Origin: CAWBAT01 sp963810905
GTDB lineage: Bacteria; Acidobacteriota; Terriglobia; Versatilivoradales; Versatilivoraceae
Length of the DNA stretch: 64,000 nucleotides
NCBI GenBank assembly: GCA_963810905.1
Contig: CAWEPG010000002.1
Span: forward strand, 62,001-126,000
Direction: 5' to 3'
Shown: in pieces, positions 8,399-17,610 of the stretch
Position numbering within the stretch: position 1 is the stretch's first letter
Layout: each line of letters begins with the position of its first letter
The notes under the pieces: generated by a model
What the model was told of the DNA's origin: nothing
Seen by the model: the letters and a program-made list of their open reading frames with translations, nothing else
The model's database searches: none
Made by a program: the position numbers and the translations under genes

Positions 8399-9511
8399 CT
8401 ACGAAGGGGTGGTTACGTGGGTCAATTGCAGCAAACGATCCCTTAAGATGCCGTTTTCAAGTGCCATTCCAGCTTGGAGCAAGAGGATTTCAAGAATTTC
8501 AGGAGAACTCAAGCGTCGCTGGCTTTCCCCATTGTCTCCATAAAGCAAAGCAATTACTCTACCCTGACAGATGATTGGGAAAACCATGACCTCGTGGGGA
8601 AGACGCCCCGAAATTTTCGATACGAGCTCCTTTCCCCATTCTCCATCGAGTAACTCACCACGATATGCTTGCATCGCTTCATAGACAATCTTCAAGGTTG
8701 AAGTGGCGATTACGGGGATTGCCACTCTCGGCTGGACGATGTGCCCTCGTTCCAATTTGAAAGGGAACCCAAACCCTCCACAGGCAACAAAATGGTCATT
8801 GGATACCACGAAGAAAATACATCGATCAAAAAACTCAGCCGCTAATCTCAAGACAAGAAGAGAGACTTCCGTTGACTCGCGAGGCCTCGCTAGTTCTGCA
8901 GATAACTCCCTTAGAAGTCTTAGTGCTGGATAGCTTGAAGATTCCAGCCCCCTCTCTGAATTCGCCCAAGTTTCTTCTTCGACTTCACTCACTAATCTTT
9001 GGGGGGGGAAAAATTCTTCGGCGCGTGCGGAGTAACTCTTCCCATACGTGTCCTGAAGGTAGGCAACATCGAGCAGAAGGTGCTGAGTGTCAAAGTTGAC
9101 CAAGTCTGATGGAAGATGGGCCTCTGAGTGGAAACTGAAGCTTCCTTCAATCTGGTTTACGATCTCATTGACCGTATCTACAACCTGCTGTCGCATAATG
9201 CCCCTCAATTGGTCGGGTGTTACTAGTAATCGATCGAGCAGAATTTCCCCTAGAGGGCGTCGAGATTGAGCTTGTTCCTTCAAGCACATTTCTAAGTCCA
9301 GTTCAGAAATGTCATTTTGCTTTCGTAGCAATTGCCCCAAGCGGTTTTCCAGGTTTGGTTTGGAAGCGGAAACGACAAAGCCATTCTTAAATACAATGGC
9401 ACTGCGCCCCTCATTCGTATTGATATAGAGAATGCCTGTCCGCTGGCTATTCGCCAAAAGCTGTATGAGATCAGCAAGAGGAATGTCTTGAAGATCTCCA
9501 ATGATACTCAT
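8399..9511 (-). CDS. DUF4388 (PatA N-terminal-like) protein with GAF-like C-terminus
   Basis: A 370-residue cytoplasmic protein. Residues 1-130 are a DUF4388 domain: it opens MSIIGDLQDIPLADLIQLLANSQRTG, has the GRSAIVFKNGFVVSA strand pair, and contains a T2SSE-N-like helical repeat (LGEILLDRLLVTPDQL). Such domains are common in multi-domain signalling proteins of delta-type proteobacteria, Acidobacteria and cyanobacteria, often on response regulators or gliding proteins. The C-terminal 180 residues look like a diverged GAF domain ending in VIALLYGDNG and LLLQAGMALENG. No output domain is visible, so it probably acts through partners. It is transcribed in the same direction as the downstream cyclase, with a 290-base gap. 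Confidence 0.75.
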   Translation of the reverse strand: MSIIGDLQDIPLADLIQLLANSQRTGILYINTNEGRSAIVFKNGFVVSASKPNLENRLGQLLRKQNDISELDLEMCLKEQAQSRRPLGEILLDRLLVTPDQLRGIMRQQVVDTVNEIVNQIEGSFSFHSEAHLPSDLVNFDTQHLLLDVAYLQDTYGKSYSARAEEFFPPQRLVSEVEEETWANSERGLESSSYPALRLLRELSAELARPRESTEVSLLVLRLAAEFFDRCIFFVVSNDHFVACGGFGFPFKLERGHIVQPRVAIPVIATSTLKIVYEAMQAYRGELLDGEWGKELVSKISGRLPHEVMVFPIICQGRVIALLYGDNGESQRRLSSPEILEILLLQAGMALENGILRDRLLQLTHVTTPS

Positions 9512-9824
9512 TTATCCTCCGTTCCAGACTAGACCAAGAAGTGGGTCAGAGAGACGCAAAACATTTTGACAGAGCTCGACTATAAGGATATTTGCGAATA
9601 TCGATGGAATATTTCGTATTAGAGTTGACAGAGCCAAGGGCAAATTTTAGAAACTGCTCTTAAATATCATTAAGATAGTCCCTATTCTCACACACTGTGT
9701 CATTCGCTTCAATAAAGAGCGTTGTCAAAGTCGAGTCCCAACTAAGTCACTCAATTCCCAAAATGACTAATTGGAGAAACTCGAAAGATCGAGTTGACGA
9801 ACTCGGGATTTAGAAGCACCCGCG
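9512..9824. promoter_or_regulatory. Regulatory gap upstream of the DUF4388 gene, with a 10-bp direct repeat
   Basis: This 313-base gap lies upstream of the DUF4388 gene and downstream of the GT-C-like gene. It holds the ten-base word TTGACAGAGC twice on the plus strand (9566-9575 and 9625-9634), which reads GCTCTGTCAA on the transcribed strand, 55 and 114 bases upstream of the gene. Between the copies lies an interrupted palindrome, ATATT-TGCG-AATAT. The arrangement could be an operator; I cannot name the regulator. I find no hairpin terminator. Confidence 0.3.
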
Positions 9825-11216
9825 TCAATATTTGATCCAGCCCTCATAAAATAGCCATTCGTGCAGCCAAGGTCGCGTCCAGGGATTTCTTGTTGCGTAG
9901 AAAACCGAGGCCGTTGAGATCAGTAAACAGAGAAGCGCAGCCGTTCGAAACCAACGTTGATTTTCATTTTCGCTTAGCCCTACAGGTAGAAAAAAAAGCC
10001 AAAAAGGAATTAGCCAGAAAAGCCAGCGTAATCCATTGCACATCCCTCCATAATTCCTCTGTCCCGCAAAGAATGTATAAAAGGCCAACATGACAAATGT
10101 TAAGAAAAGGCTCATGAATGCAAAAGGCCGGTTGGGTGTTGTCGGGCAATGAAGGCAGCGAAAGATACCCAAAAAACTGAATAGGAAAATAGGGGATAAG
10201 ATGAAAATTCCGTGGTGTCCAATGAGCATGTGAAACACGTAGACGTACCACGGTTCGTATTGATTGTCGATCAAAGACGGATTTTCCAGCACCACTCTGC
10301 CAGTATCTGAATCAACGCGACTACCCACAAGACGGCCCGATTGCGGATCAATCTTCCAGTATGAGCCTGGGAATTCATAGGCGCTCTTGTCTGAGTACGC
10401 AGGTTTGAGACTTCCGGTAGCGGCATAATTGGTAAGAAAATGAGCACTAACGGGCAGTAAAGCAAGTGGGATAAATATGCGCAGCGTTGGTGACGGAACC
10501 TTCCACAATAGCCCGGCGGTTATTAAGACGAGGAATGAGATAGCGGGGAATTCATTGACAGCGGTGAACCCAGCAAAGAACCCTGCCACTACAAAAAGGA
10601 TCGCCCTTCTCTCACCCAACACCCATATTCGGTACAAGGCATAAAGCGAAAATGATGCGCTGAAAGCCGCGATCGTATGATTGTTTAGTGTGATACTAAA
10701 CGCCGTCAGATAGGTCCCTAATGCCGCTGAGCACATGGAGAAAAAGTGGGCCCAAGGCGACAAGATTCGCTCCTCCAGATAACGTGAATACAAAATGAGG
10801 AACACGATTAAAGGTATCAGATTGACAGTTGCGACAATCACTCGAATGACGGCTTCGGGACTGTTCTGAAAACTCAGATGTCCCAGACTCAATTTCTTGA
10901 GTAAGAGGTATTCTCCTGCCAAAAGAGTCGGCAACAGTGGAGGTTTCGTAGAATACGAGTGCCCTTCAATTTGGACTCTGTCGATACTCGGGGGCCAGGG
11001 CGTCGTGTCGATCTGATACGTGCCTCGTTCAGCCAGGCTATACACTGTTGCCCAACGAGATAAATCGTTCGGACTATGCATTGGCAACGTGTTTCCTCTT
11101 GCCAAAAAGATCAGGCCTAGAACGATTCCGGTTGTGAGGCAAATGATCAAGGAATCCAGTTGCCGTCGTCCTGACATTCCTTTGTCACTTGTAAGTTTGT
11201 CGGGTAAAGCGTTCAT
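9825..11216 (-). CDS. Polytopic membrane protein, GT-C glycosyltransferase-like
   Basis: A 463-residue inner-membrane protein with about 10-12 transmembrane segments and a first periplasmic loop carrying Asp residues (SPNDLSRWATVYSLAERGTY) shortly after TM1. This topology is typical of GT-C enzymes that use polyprenyl-phosphate sugars. I cannot place it in a named family. Its ATG overlaps the stop of the preceding GT2 gene (shared base 11216), so translation is probably coupled. The partner GT2 enzyme may supply its lipid-linked sugar donor. Confidence 0.7.
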   Translation of the reverse strand: MNALPDKLTSDKGMSGRRQLDSLIICLTTGIVLGLIFLARGNTLPMHSPNDLSRWATVYSLAERGTYQIDTTPWPPSIDRVQIEGHSYSTKPPLLPTLLAGEYLLLKKLSLGHLSFQNSPEAVIRVIVATVNLIPLIVFLILYSRYLEERILSPWAHFFSMCSAALGTYLTAFSITLNNHTIAAFSASFSLYALYRIWVLGERRAILFVVAGFFAGFTAVNEFPAISFLVLITAGLLWKVPSPTLRIFIPLALLPVSAHFLTNYAATGSLKPAYSDKSAYEFPGSYWKIDPQSGRLVGSRVDSDTGRVVLENPSLIDNQYEPWYVYVFHMLIGHHGIFILSPIFLFSFLGIFRCLHCPTTPNRPFAFMSLFLTFVMLAFYTFFAGQRNYGGMCNGLRWLFWLIPFWLFFLPVGLSENENQRWFRTAALLCLLISTASVFYATRNPWTRPWLHEWLFYEGWIKY

Positions 11217-12208
11217 TATCTCCCTGTTTCGGCTTCTACTCCTGTCGTCTCTGTAATGGAATACGGAGGCTGATCACGAAAATTTATCGATATCATCAAT
11301 TCGGCTAGGAACCCTATGCCCAACATCTGAACTCCTAGAACGAGCGAGGCGGCAGAATAGATTAAGAGCGGACGATGCCCAATTGGACCATAGCCTTCGA
11401 CCCCTTTTTGTGCCAAGCCCCAGCAAATCGCAAGGTAACTTAATCCGGATGCTCCAAAGATGAAGGCCAGCAGCCCAATTCCCCCGAGAAGGTGAAACGG
11501 GGTTTGAGTGAAACCTGCCAAAAATGTCATTGTGATTAGATCTAGGGCGCCTTTGACAAATCGCTGCGCTCCGTACTTTGATTTGCCATAGCGGCGTTGG
11601 TGGTGATGGACCTCCATTTCGACAACCCGGAAACCTTTGGCATGGGCAAGAATCGGAATGAAGCGATGACGCTCACCGTAAAGAGGGATTTGTTGAAGAG
11701 CTTCCTTGCGAAAACACTTGAGACCACAATTATGATCATGGAGTTTAAGTCCCGATACACAGCCTAGTATCCAGTTGAAAATAATGCTGGGAAAAGTCTT
11801 ATGCCAAGGATCTTTCCGATGTCTTTTCCATCCATTAACAACATCTGCTCCCTCATTGAGAACCTTCAGAAGATTGGGGATTTCTTCAGGATCGTCCTGA
11901 AGGTCTCCGTCCATCTGAACCACAATTTCCCCTGAGGCAGTTTTAAACCCGGCTGCTAAGGCTGAGGCTTTTCCAAAATTCCGGCGCAAGCGAATTCCAT
12001 GGATACATGGATTTTGCCTTGCCAAAGCAGAGATGACTTCCCAGGTGGAATCGTCGCTACCATCGTCCACAATAAAGATTTCCATCTGATATTGATTGGA
12101 CTCGGCCACTTTGATGAGATGGTCCGATAACTCATTAAGGCTGTCCGCCTCATTGAACACTGGAATCACAACGCTGATCAATTGGGAAGTTTTCTGGATT
12201 GAGTCCAT
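11216..12208 (-). CDS. GT2 glycosyltransferase, DPM1/GtrB type (polyprenyl-phosphate sugar synthase)
   Basis: A 330-residue membrane-anchored GT2 enzyme. The GT-A domain (about residues 10-230) shows ISVVIPVFNEADSL, IVDDGSDDST, RNFGKASALAAGF, the metal-binding DGDLQDDP and HDHNCGLKCFR. Two C-terminal transmembrane segments follow (about 235-320). This is the architecture of GtrB/ArnC/YfdH-like enzymes, which move a sugar from a nucleotide donor to undecaprenyl phosphate on the cytoplasmic face. Its first 31 bases overlap the end of the YbhN-like gene, and its stop overlaps the next start, so the three genes form a tight operon for lipid-linked sugar synthesis, flipping and transfer (the operon role is inferred). 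Confidence 0.9.
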   Translation of the reverse strand: MDSIQKTSQLISVVIPVFNEADSLNELSDHLIKVAESNQYQMEIFIVDDGSDDSTWEVISALARQNPCIHGIRLRRNFGKASALAAGFKTASGEIVVQMDGDLQDDPEEIPNLLKVLNEGADVVNGWKRHRKDPWHKTFPSIIFNWILGCVSGLKLHDHNCGLKCFRKEALQQIPLYGERHRFIPILAHAKGFRVVEMEVHHHQRRYGKSKYGAQRFVKGALDLITMTFLAGFTQTPFHLLGGIGLLAFIFGASGLSYLAICWGLAQKGVEGYGPIGHRPLLIYSAASLVLGVQMLGIGFLAELMISINFRDQPPYSITETTGVEAETGR

Positions 12209-13164
12209 TGTCGATCAAGATACCAAAGAACACCGCCGGCAAGCAGCTCTGTAAAAACCCATTGGAGTCTCATGATTCCAGCAGCTAGCATTACTTGAGG
12301 TGTCCCCGCAATCGGTCCTAAGGTTTCAATCAAAACCCATTCCCTTGTGCCGAGGCCGCCCGGCATCATACTCACGAAACCGGCTATCGTTGCGAACGCG
12401 ACGGAGGCCGTCATGATGGCCCACAACGTCAAAAAACCCATCTTGTTGTAGAAAGCACCGATTCCACCCATGGCCTTGAATACAAAGAGTAGGCTCAAGC
12501 CGCATAAGGCCCAGGCGGAAAACATAATCAGAAAGCCTTTTTCCATGGTCTTCCAACTGCAAACTAAATTGTTATCAAAAGCGGGCAGTAGTCTCGCCAA
12601 CCAGGCTCGTGTCCTGATAGTCACCGGGGGCAGAATAATCGCTCCAAATAAGAGAGCAAAGACGAGGCTCAAACTGGTAAGAATCGATTGGTATGGCAAG
12701 GGGGCCCAAACGAAGACGGGCAGGCACAGGAGCGCCCCCACTGCCATCAAGAAAAACGTCTCCAAGATTGAAGTGAATGCAGCGTTGGATGCCCCGATGC
12801 CAGGTCCCCTGACGAGGAGAGTTCGAATAACAATGACTAATCCTTTCCCGGGAACATATTTTCCGAGATGCCCCACAAAATAAGCATATGCTGTATTCAA
12901 AAGGGACGGGGATCCTCCAAAGTCACGTAGTGCCAGCCACCAAAAAAATGCACATCCAGACATGGCTACACAGTAGCAGGCCATGCTCAGCAGGATCCAA
13001 CCGAAATGGAGCGCCAAAGGATAGCTCGTGACCTTTTCTTTTTCAATCCAAATCCTGTGAGAAATTGCCGAGAAAACTGCGAGAAACACCAGCCAACGAA
13101 ACCCTTGCAGAAATCGATTTCTTTTCGTGATCCGGACTTCAGAAATAGGATGCGCAATCGGCAT
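12178..13164 (-). CDS. YbhN/UPF0104 flippase-like integral membrane protein
   Basis: A 328-residue protein with about eight transmembrane segments, matching the lysylphosphatidylglycerol-synthase transmembrane-domain family (UPF0104/YbhN; also the C-terminal region of AglD-like enzymes). Landmarks are YFVGHLGKYVPGKG near residue 95 and the family signature FVSMMPGGLGTREW near 265. Members are proposed lipid or lipid-linked sugar translocases; no catalytic acyltransferase domain is fused here. A GAGGGGAAG ribosome binding site precedes the ATG. First gene of the three-gene operon reading toward 9825. Confidence 0.85.
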   Translation of the reverse strand: MPIAHPISEVRITKRNRFLQGFRWLVFLAVFSAISHRIWIEKEKVTSYPLALHFGWILLSMACYCVAMSGCAFFWWLALRDFGGSPSLLNTAYAYFVGHLGKYVPGKGLVIVIRTLLVRGPGIGASNAAFTSILETFFLMAVGALLCLPVFVWAPLPYQSILTSLSLVFALLFGAIILPPVTIRTRAWLARLLPAFDNNLVCSWKTMEKGFLIMFSAWALCGLSLLFVFKAMGGIGAFYNKMGFLTLWAIMTASVAFATIAGFVSMMPGGLGTREWVLIETLGPIAGTPQVMLAAGIMRLQWVFTELLAGGVLWYLDRQWTQSRKLPN

Positions 13165-13216
13165 GCTGGTTAGCTTCCCCTCTTATTGGGATCTCATCAG
13201 CTCTTCTCGAATTTAC

Positions 13217-15271
13217 CTATGCCTTTCCTGGATGGGGCGTCTCCGGCTCGGGGTTCGATGGACTTCTTCCCGGAACGTTCTTGGGTTCCAAAGTCGTCCC
13301 ACGCGCTGGGTATGCCAAGACCAGTCGGGAATCCCCTTCAAATGATGCCAAAATCTCGCGACTAATTTGATCGTTAGTCATTCGCCGTTTTCGAATAGCA
13401 GTCAAGTAGCGGAGAAGCAAGTCAACCCCACGTTCTCCAATGGAAACATAAACGATTGGGGTGAGGGTACCCAGATTAATATGAAAGCGTCGGGCTATTT
13501 CGTCGGATTTTTCCTTTGCCTCCCCAATAAACTCCTGTGAAACCCGCGAGGCGATATTCTCCACGATCTGCTTGGCTTTCTGCCAATCGCTTTCAGAAGT
13601 CAAAGTGACTTTGATCTCATCCCAAATGAAAGAATTCCCAGTTGAATAATTGTAATAGTGGTTCTTAAGGATAAAGCTGTTGGGGAAAAAGACGACGCGT
13701 CCCGTCGACTGCTCGGCACTTACCCAATTCCCAACCTCCAGAATGGCAAGACGGAATAACCCAATGTCGATGACGTCTCCTTTAACCTGATTTATTTCGA
13801 TGCGATCTCCCACACTGATCCCAAATTTCCCAACGATCAGAAACCAGCCAGCCAAACTGAGAATGGGATCTTGCAGTGCAATTGCAAGGCCTGCCCCCGC
13901 CAAACCGATTACAGCCGTAATACTCCCGAAATCGCTAATGAAATTGATTAGGATAATGCCGCCAATCATCAGAGCGGAGCAGAAACTAATCAATTTGCGA
14001 AAATAAAAGGCATTCTTCCCCTCCTGCATAAAACGGTAGGGCAAACGCTTCAGATAAAAGGAAATCACGAGGACTACAGCGATCAACATCAACACAATCC
14101 CAGTGCGATTGGCAACGCGATAAAGTGACTCCTTGCGATCCTCCGACGCGATTGCCAACCAGTCGATAATTTTTTCGCTGTCCTCCTGGATGAGAAAATC
14201 TTGATTCCGAATCAGGCTAATGGCCCGTTTTGCCAGCTCTTTTTGCTCATCGAGACGAGTTGACAAACTCATTTGCTGTTCTGCAGTATCAAAAAGTCCT
14301 TTGACCTCGTCTTGTTTCCCGCCATTTTTTACCAGATTATACGCTTGGTTGTAGATCGAAGTGGTTTTTTGATTGAGTTCCATGTGTTCCAATTGCAGTT
14401 TTTCCAATTCCAGCAAATGTTCGTCTAGTGTCGAACGGACCACTTGTACCATTTCCAAGTTCTTTTTCCTTGCCCTTTGGATGATTTCGAGTTTACGACT
14501 TCGATCCAGGTAGTCCTGAACATTCACAAGGAGTCCTCGGCGGTGGATGTCTGGGGAAGTTTGTGCCAAATTTTGTTCCGCACCTTTGTTTTGCATACCC
14601 GCGAAAACGGCAACTTTACCTGAAGAGGTCAGCAACTCTTCTTTTAGGAGCTTGATGCGATCAGCGAGTGAAAACGATTGCAGGCCTTTTGAAGCACTTT
14701 TCTTGCGCTGGTAATCCTGGATGTCCAAGTTCGAACCAGCAAGGTCCAGTTTTTTGTCGGCAATCATGACTTCTTTTTGAGACAGATCCATTGCAATCTG
14801 GGCTCTTCGAAAAGCCTCTGGAGTAGTCGCCTTCTTGAGGTTCTCACGAGCCTTCTCAAAATGGACTTTCGCCGTATCCAGTTCAGCTGAGCGCGTCCAG
14901 ACTTCTTCAACGATTTTCTCGTACTGAAGGTCATCCGATGAGATCCCTGAACCAGTCGTCGCTGCTGAAGAATCAGATTCTTTCAGCGCAAAACCCTTTG
15001 ATTCGATATCGGCGATTTGAAACTGGCTTTCGAGAAACTGGCGCGAGACGTCCAGATGGCTTTCGGCCAACCCCCGCTCAAGGCTTGAATCTGCATATCT
15101 AAGCAAATCAATGGCTTGTCGGTACTGATTGCCAGCACTCTCAATTCTTTCCAACAACTGGACATACTGTTGGCTTACACCTTCGGTTAGCTTGGTATGA
15201 TTCTTGGCGGGGCGGCATGACGTAATGAACCAACATACCAAGATACCAGTAAAGCAACTTATCTTTCTCAT
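13217..15271 (-). CDS. MscS-family mechanosensitive channel with long periplasmic coiled-coil region
   Basis: The chosen ATG at 15271 has a CTGAAGGGT ribosome binding site and yields a basic-hydrophobic signal (MRKISCFTGILVCWFITSC) with a lipobox-like ITSC, so the N-terminus is probably lipidated; the TTG at 15301 would add ten residues. Residues about 20-380 are helical and coiled-coil, as in the large MscK/MscM class. Then come two or three transmembrane segments, the pore helix region IGLAGAGLAIALQDPILSLAGW, and the beta domain FGISVGDRIEINQVKGDVIDIGL with VVFFPNS. It should act as an osmotic release valve. The C-terminus is Pro-rich. Confidence 0.88.
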   Translation of the reverse strand: MRKISCFTGILVCWFITSCRPAKNHTKLTEGVSQQYVQLLERIESAGNQYRQAIDLLRYADSSLERGLAESHLDVSRQFLESQFQIADIESKGFALKESDSSAATTGSGISSDDLQYEKIVEEVWTRSAELDTAKVHFEKARENLKKATTPEAFRRAQIAMDLSQKEVMIADKKLDLAGSNLDIQDYQRKKSASKGLQSFSLADRIKLLKEELLTSSGKVAVFAGMQNKGAEQNLAQTSPDIHRRGLLVNVQDYLDRSRKLEIIQRARKKNLEMVQVVRSTLDEHLLELEKLQLEHMELNQKTTSIYNQAYNLVKNGGKQDEVKGLFDTAEQQMSLSTRLDEQKELAKRAISLIRNQDFLIQEDSEKIIDWLAIASEDRKESLYRVANRTGIVLMLIAVVLVISFYLKRLPYRFMQEGKNAFYFRKLISFCSALMIGGIILINFISDFGSITAVIGLAGAGLAIALQDPILSLAGWFLIVGKFGISVGDRIEINQVKGDVIDIGLFRLAILEVGNWVSAEQSTGRVVFFPNSFILKNHYYNYSTGNSFIWDEIKVTLTSESDWQKAKQIVENIASRVSQEFIGEAKEKSDEIARRFHINLGTLTPIVYVSIGERGVDLLLRYLTAIRKRRMTNDQISREILASFEGDSRLVLAYPARGTTLEPKNVPGRSPSNPEPETPHPGKA

Positions 15272-15301
15272 GAGCACCAAACCCTTCAGGTAATGATTCA
15301 A

Positions 15302-15723
15302 AAGAGGAACAGTCCCTTATATCCCTGCTGTGGCAATGCTCTCAGGGAAAATGCCCAACAGATCCAGAGGGAATTATTAACCGTGTTACGGAAACACACG
15401 GTGCACGACATCAACGATTATGATTATAAGGATACAACAAAGAGCCAATTCCCTCTTCCATTATTGGGGAATGGGTTGCAAGTAGTCATCTCTGCCCGAG
15501 AGGAGTGCCATTGATTATAGGCATCCCTTCGCCACACCCCAATCACCGAATCCAAATCGTACGATCATCATTTAAGGGCTATCTTGACGTTTTGATAGTC
15601 CATGCGTATTTCAGTTTTATGTCAAATTCTGGGTGTGCTCGCAGCGAGGAACCAACCTTGGGGGCGATTCTCCTATGATCTCAAACTGTCAATCGATTCA
15701 CAGGTATGGAGACGCGCGACCGT
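15302..15723. other. Gap upstream of the MscS gene with a perfect 7-bp inverted repeat
   Basis: This 422-base gap lies downstream of the NtrC-type gene and upstream of the MscS gene. The clearest structure is ACCGTGT (15380-15386), nine bases, ACACGGT (15396-15402), about 110 bases before the MscS start on the minus strand. It has no T-run, so an operator or mRNA hairpin is likelier than a terminator. I see no convincing promoter. Confidence 0.3.
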
Positions 15724-17100
15724 CTAATTAGCTTGGAGATTGTAGGAACGCAACTTTCGGTACAGGGTCTTGGGTGTAATACCGAGAAGAACAGCGGCCT
15801 TGCCCCGATGCCAGTTCACTTTATTCAAGGTAGCGATAATTTGCTCTTTTTCACTTTCCGCCAAACTGAGAGAGGAGTTTGCGACAGACCTCTCGGTGGT
15901 CGGGACCTGGACCATGGGTTTCTTTCTATTATAAATTTCGAGTGGCAAACAGTCTTTGGTGATTTCCCCAGTGGGAGCCAAAACCAGGGCACGTTCAATC
16001 ACGTTTCTTAACTCTCTCACATTTCCAGGCCAAGTGTATTCGGACATCAGTTCCATTGCCTCTGGAGATATAGACACTGGGGTTTTGTTGGCCGAGTTTC
16101 TAACGAAGTGTTCCACAAGGATAGGAACATCGTCCTTTCTCTCCCTCAATGGAGGGATTTCGACGGTAACCGTATTGATCCTGTAGAGCAAATCCTGTCG
16201 GAATCGATTCCCTTGAACTTCCTCCTGCAGGTTCTTGTTGGTTGCGGCGACCAGCCGAATGTCCACTTTCACCTGTTTCACGCCGCCGACACGGAAGAAA
16301 GTACGAGTCTCTAGAACCCGCAACAGTTTCACTTGGAGGCGCGGGCTCAATTCACCAATCTCATCAAGAAAAAGGGTACCGTGATCCGCAAGCTCAAAGA
16401 GTCCCGGTTTGGAGGAATCGGCATTGGTAAACGCACCCTTCTCATAGCCAAACATTTCGCTCTCCAATAGGGTATCTTGAATAGCACCACAATTGATGTC
16501 TATAAACGCCTGTCCATACCGAGGAGAAAAACGGTGGATTGATTGGGCTATTAATTCTTTCCCCACACCACTTTCGCCTTGAATCAGAACGCTTGATTCC
16601 GATTTAGCGGCACGCTCGACAAGCAAGAGCAATTCTTTCATTTTCCGGTTATTAGTAACCAGTTGGTGTGTCGCTTCTTTGCGGTTCAAGCGGACCTGCA
16701 TAAACAAATTTTCTTTCTGTAGTGCCCTTCGCTCGTAGGCCTTGCGGATCAAAATGTCCAATTCCTCGATTTTACAGGGTTTCGTGAGGTAGTCATAAGC
16801 GCCAGCCTTCATGGCTTCGATGGCCGTTTCTACCGATGCGTTTCCAGTCAACATGATGACTTCCGGTGAGGGTTCTGCCTGCTTCAGAATTTTTAATGCC
16901 TGAATCCCATCTAGGTTCGGCATCATGATATCCATGACGATGACGTCGTAGTCTACCTTCTCTGCAAATTCAACAGCACTTTTTCCGTCGTTGGCAACCG
17001 AAACGTCATATTCCTTCCGGGAAAGCTCTTTTTGAAGAATCAAGCTGAAATTTTTTTCATCGTCGGCGATCAACAACTTGATTCGCTTTCCATCATTCAT
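15724..17100 (-). CDS. NtrC-family sigma-54-dependent response regulator (variant GAFTNA loop)
   Basis: A 458-residue protein with a receiver (residues 7-120; phospho-acceptor in VIVMDIMMPNLDG), an AAA+ domain (about 150-375; Walker A GESGVGKELIAQSIH, Walker B GTLFLDEIGELS, sensor DIRLVAATNK, WPGNVRELRN) and a Fis-type HTH (WHRGKAAVLLGITPKTLYRKL). The sigma-54-contacting L1 loop, normally GAFTGA, reads GAFTNA. A GGAGAGG ribosome binding site precedes the ATG. It follows the hybrid sensor gene on the same strand and is probably its partner. The only sigma-54-like promoter I find in the window lies before the Flp pilin gene. Confidence 0.93.
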   Translation of the reverse strand: MNDGKRIKLLIADDEKNFSLILQKELSRKEYDVSVANDGKSAVEFAEKVDYDVIVMDIMMPNLDGIQALKILKQAEPSPEVIMLTGNASVETAIEAMKAGAYDYLTKPCKIEELDILIRKAYERRALQKENLFMQVRLNRKEATHQLVTNNRKMKELLLLVERAAKSESSVLIQGESGVGKELIAQSIHRFSPRYGQAFIDINCGAIQDTLLESEMFGYEKGAFTNADSSKPGLFELADHGTLFLDEIGELSPRLQVKLLRVLETRTFFRVGGVKQVKVDIRLVAATNKNLQEEVQGNRFRQDLLYRINTVTVEIPPLRERKDDVPILVEHFVRNSANKTPVSISPEAMELMSEYTWPGNVRELRNVIERALVLAPTGEITKDCLPLEIYNRKKPMVQVPTTERSVANSSLSLAESEKEQIIATLNKVNWHRGKAAVLLGITPKTLYRKLRSYNLQAN

Positions 17101-17226
17101 GGGTAGATACCTCTCCAGATCTCATCTCCGAATTTGTGCGAGGGAACGGGGCTCATCAGATGCCGTAGGCTGCGTCCCTTGAGGTCCCTTCTTCACTCAG
17201 TTAGAAGTGAACCCGCAGGAATCAAA

Positions 17227-17610
17227 TTAATGCAGCTCTTGTGAGATTTTTTCCGGCACATAAATGTGAAACGTGCTTCCTTTTCCAACTTCCGATTCCA
17301 CATTGATGAATCCATTGTGACTCCTGACAATACCGTAGCAAATTGACAAACCCAAGCCTGTCCCTTTCCCTATCGGCTTTGTAGTAAAAAACGGATCAAA
17401 TATCTTGTTAATATTTTCTTGTGGAATACCAATTCCAGTATCTTGAAATTGGATCCATGCGAAATTCTGGTCATTCCGGGTTTCACTTCCTGTTCGCACG
17501 GTCAATGTTCCAGATTCATTCATAGCGTCCATTGCGTTAATAGCCATAGCCAGGAAAACCTGCCTCATTTCTCCGCTGCTTCCCAACGACCGCCGGACAA
17601 TGAGGGTCAA
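17227..17610 (-). CDS. Histidine kinase HATPase domain, C-terminal third of a frameshifted sensor
   Basis: This frame encodes the ATP-binding half of a sensor kinase: SGEMRQVFLAMAINAMDAM (N box), DTGIGIP (G1), FDPFFTTKPIGKGTGLGLSI (F and G2). It has no start of its own; the apparent TTG at 17610 reads unrelated residues. It joins the previous frame at 17582-17584, where GGG read as GG gives AVVGSSGEMRQ. Confidence 0.85.
   Translation of the reverse strand: MTLIVRRSLGSSGEMRQVFLAMAINAMDAMNESGTLTVRTGSETRNDQNFAWIQFQDTGIGIPQENINKIFDPFFTTKPIGKGTGLGLSICYGIVRSHNGFINVESEVGKGSTFHIYVPEKISQELH

Noticed and set aside
9625..9630. TTGACA on the plus strand as a -35 promoter element
   Set aside because: No gene follows on the plus strand and no -10 lies at the right distance; it is better explained as part of the direct repeat.
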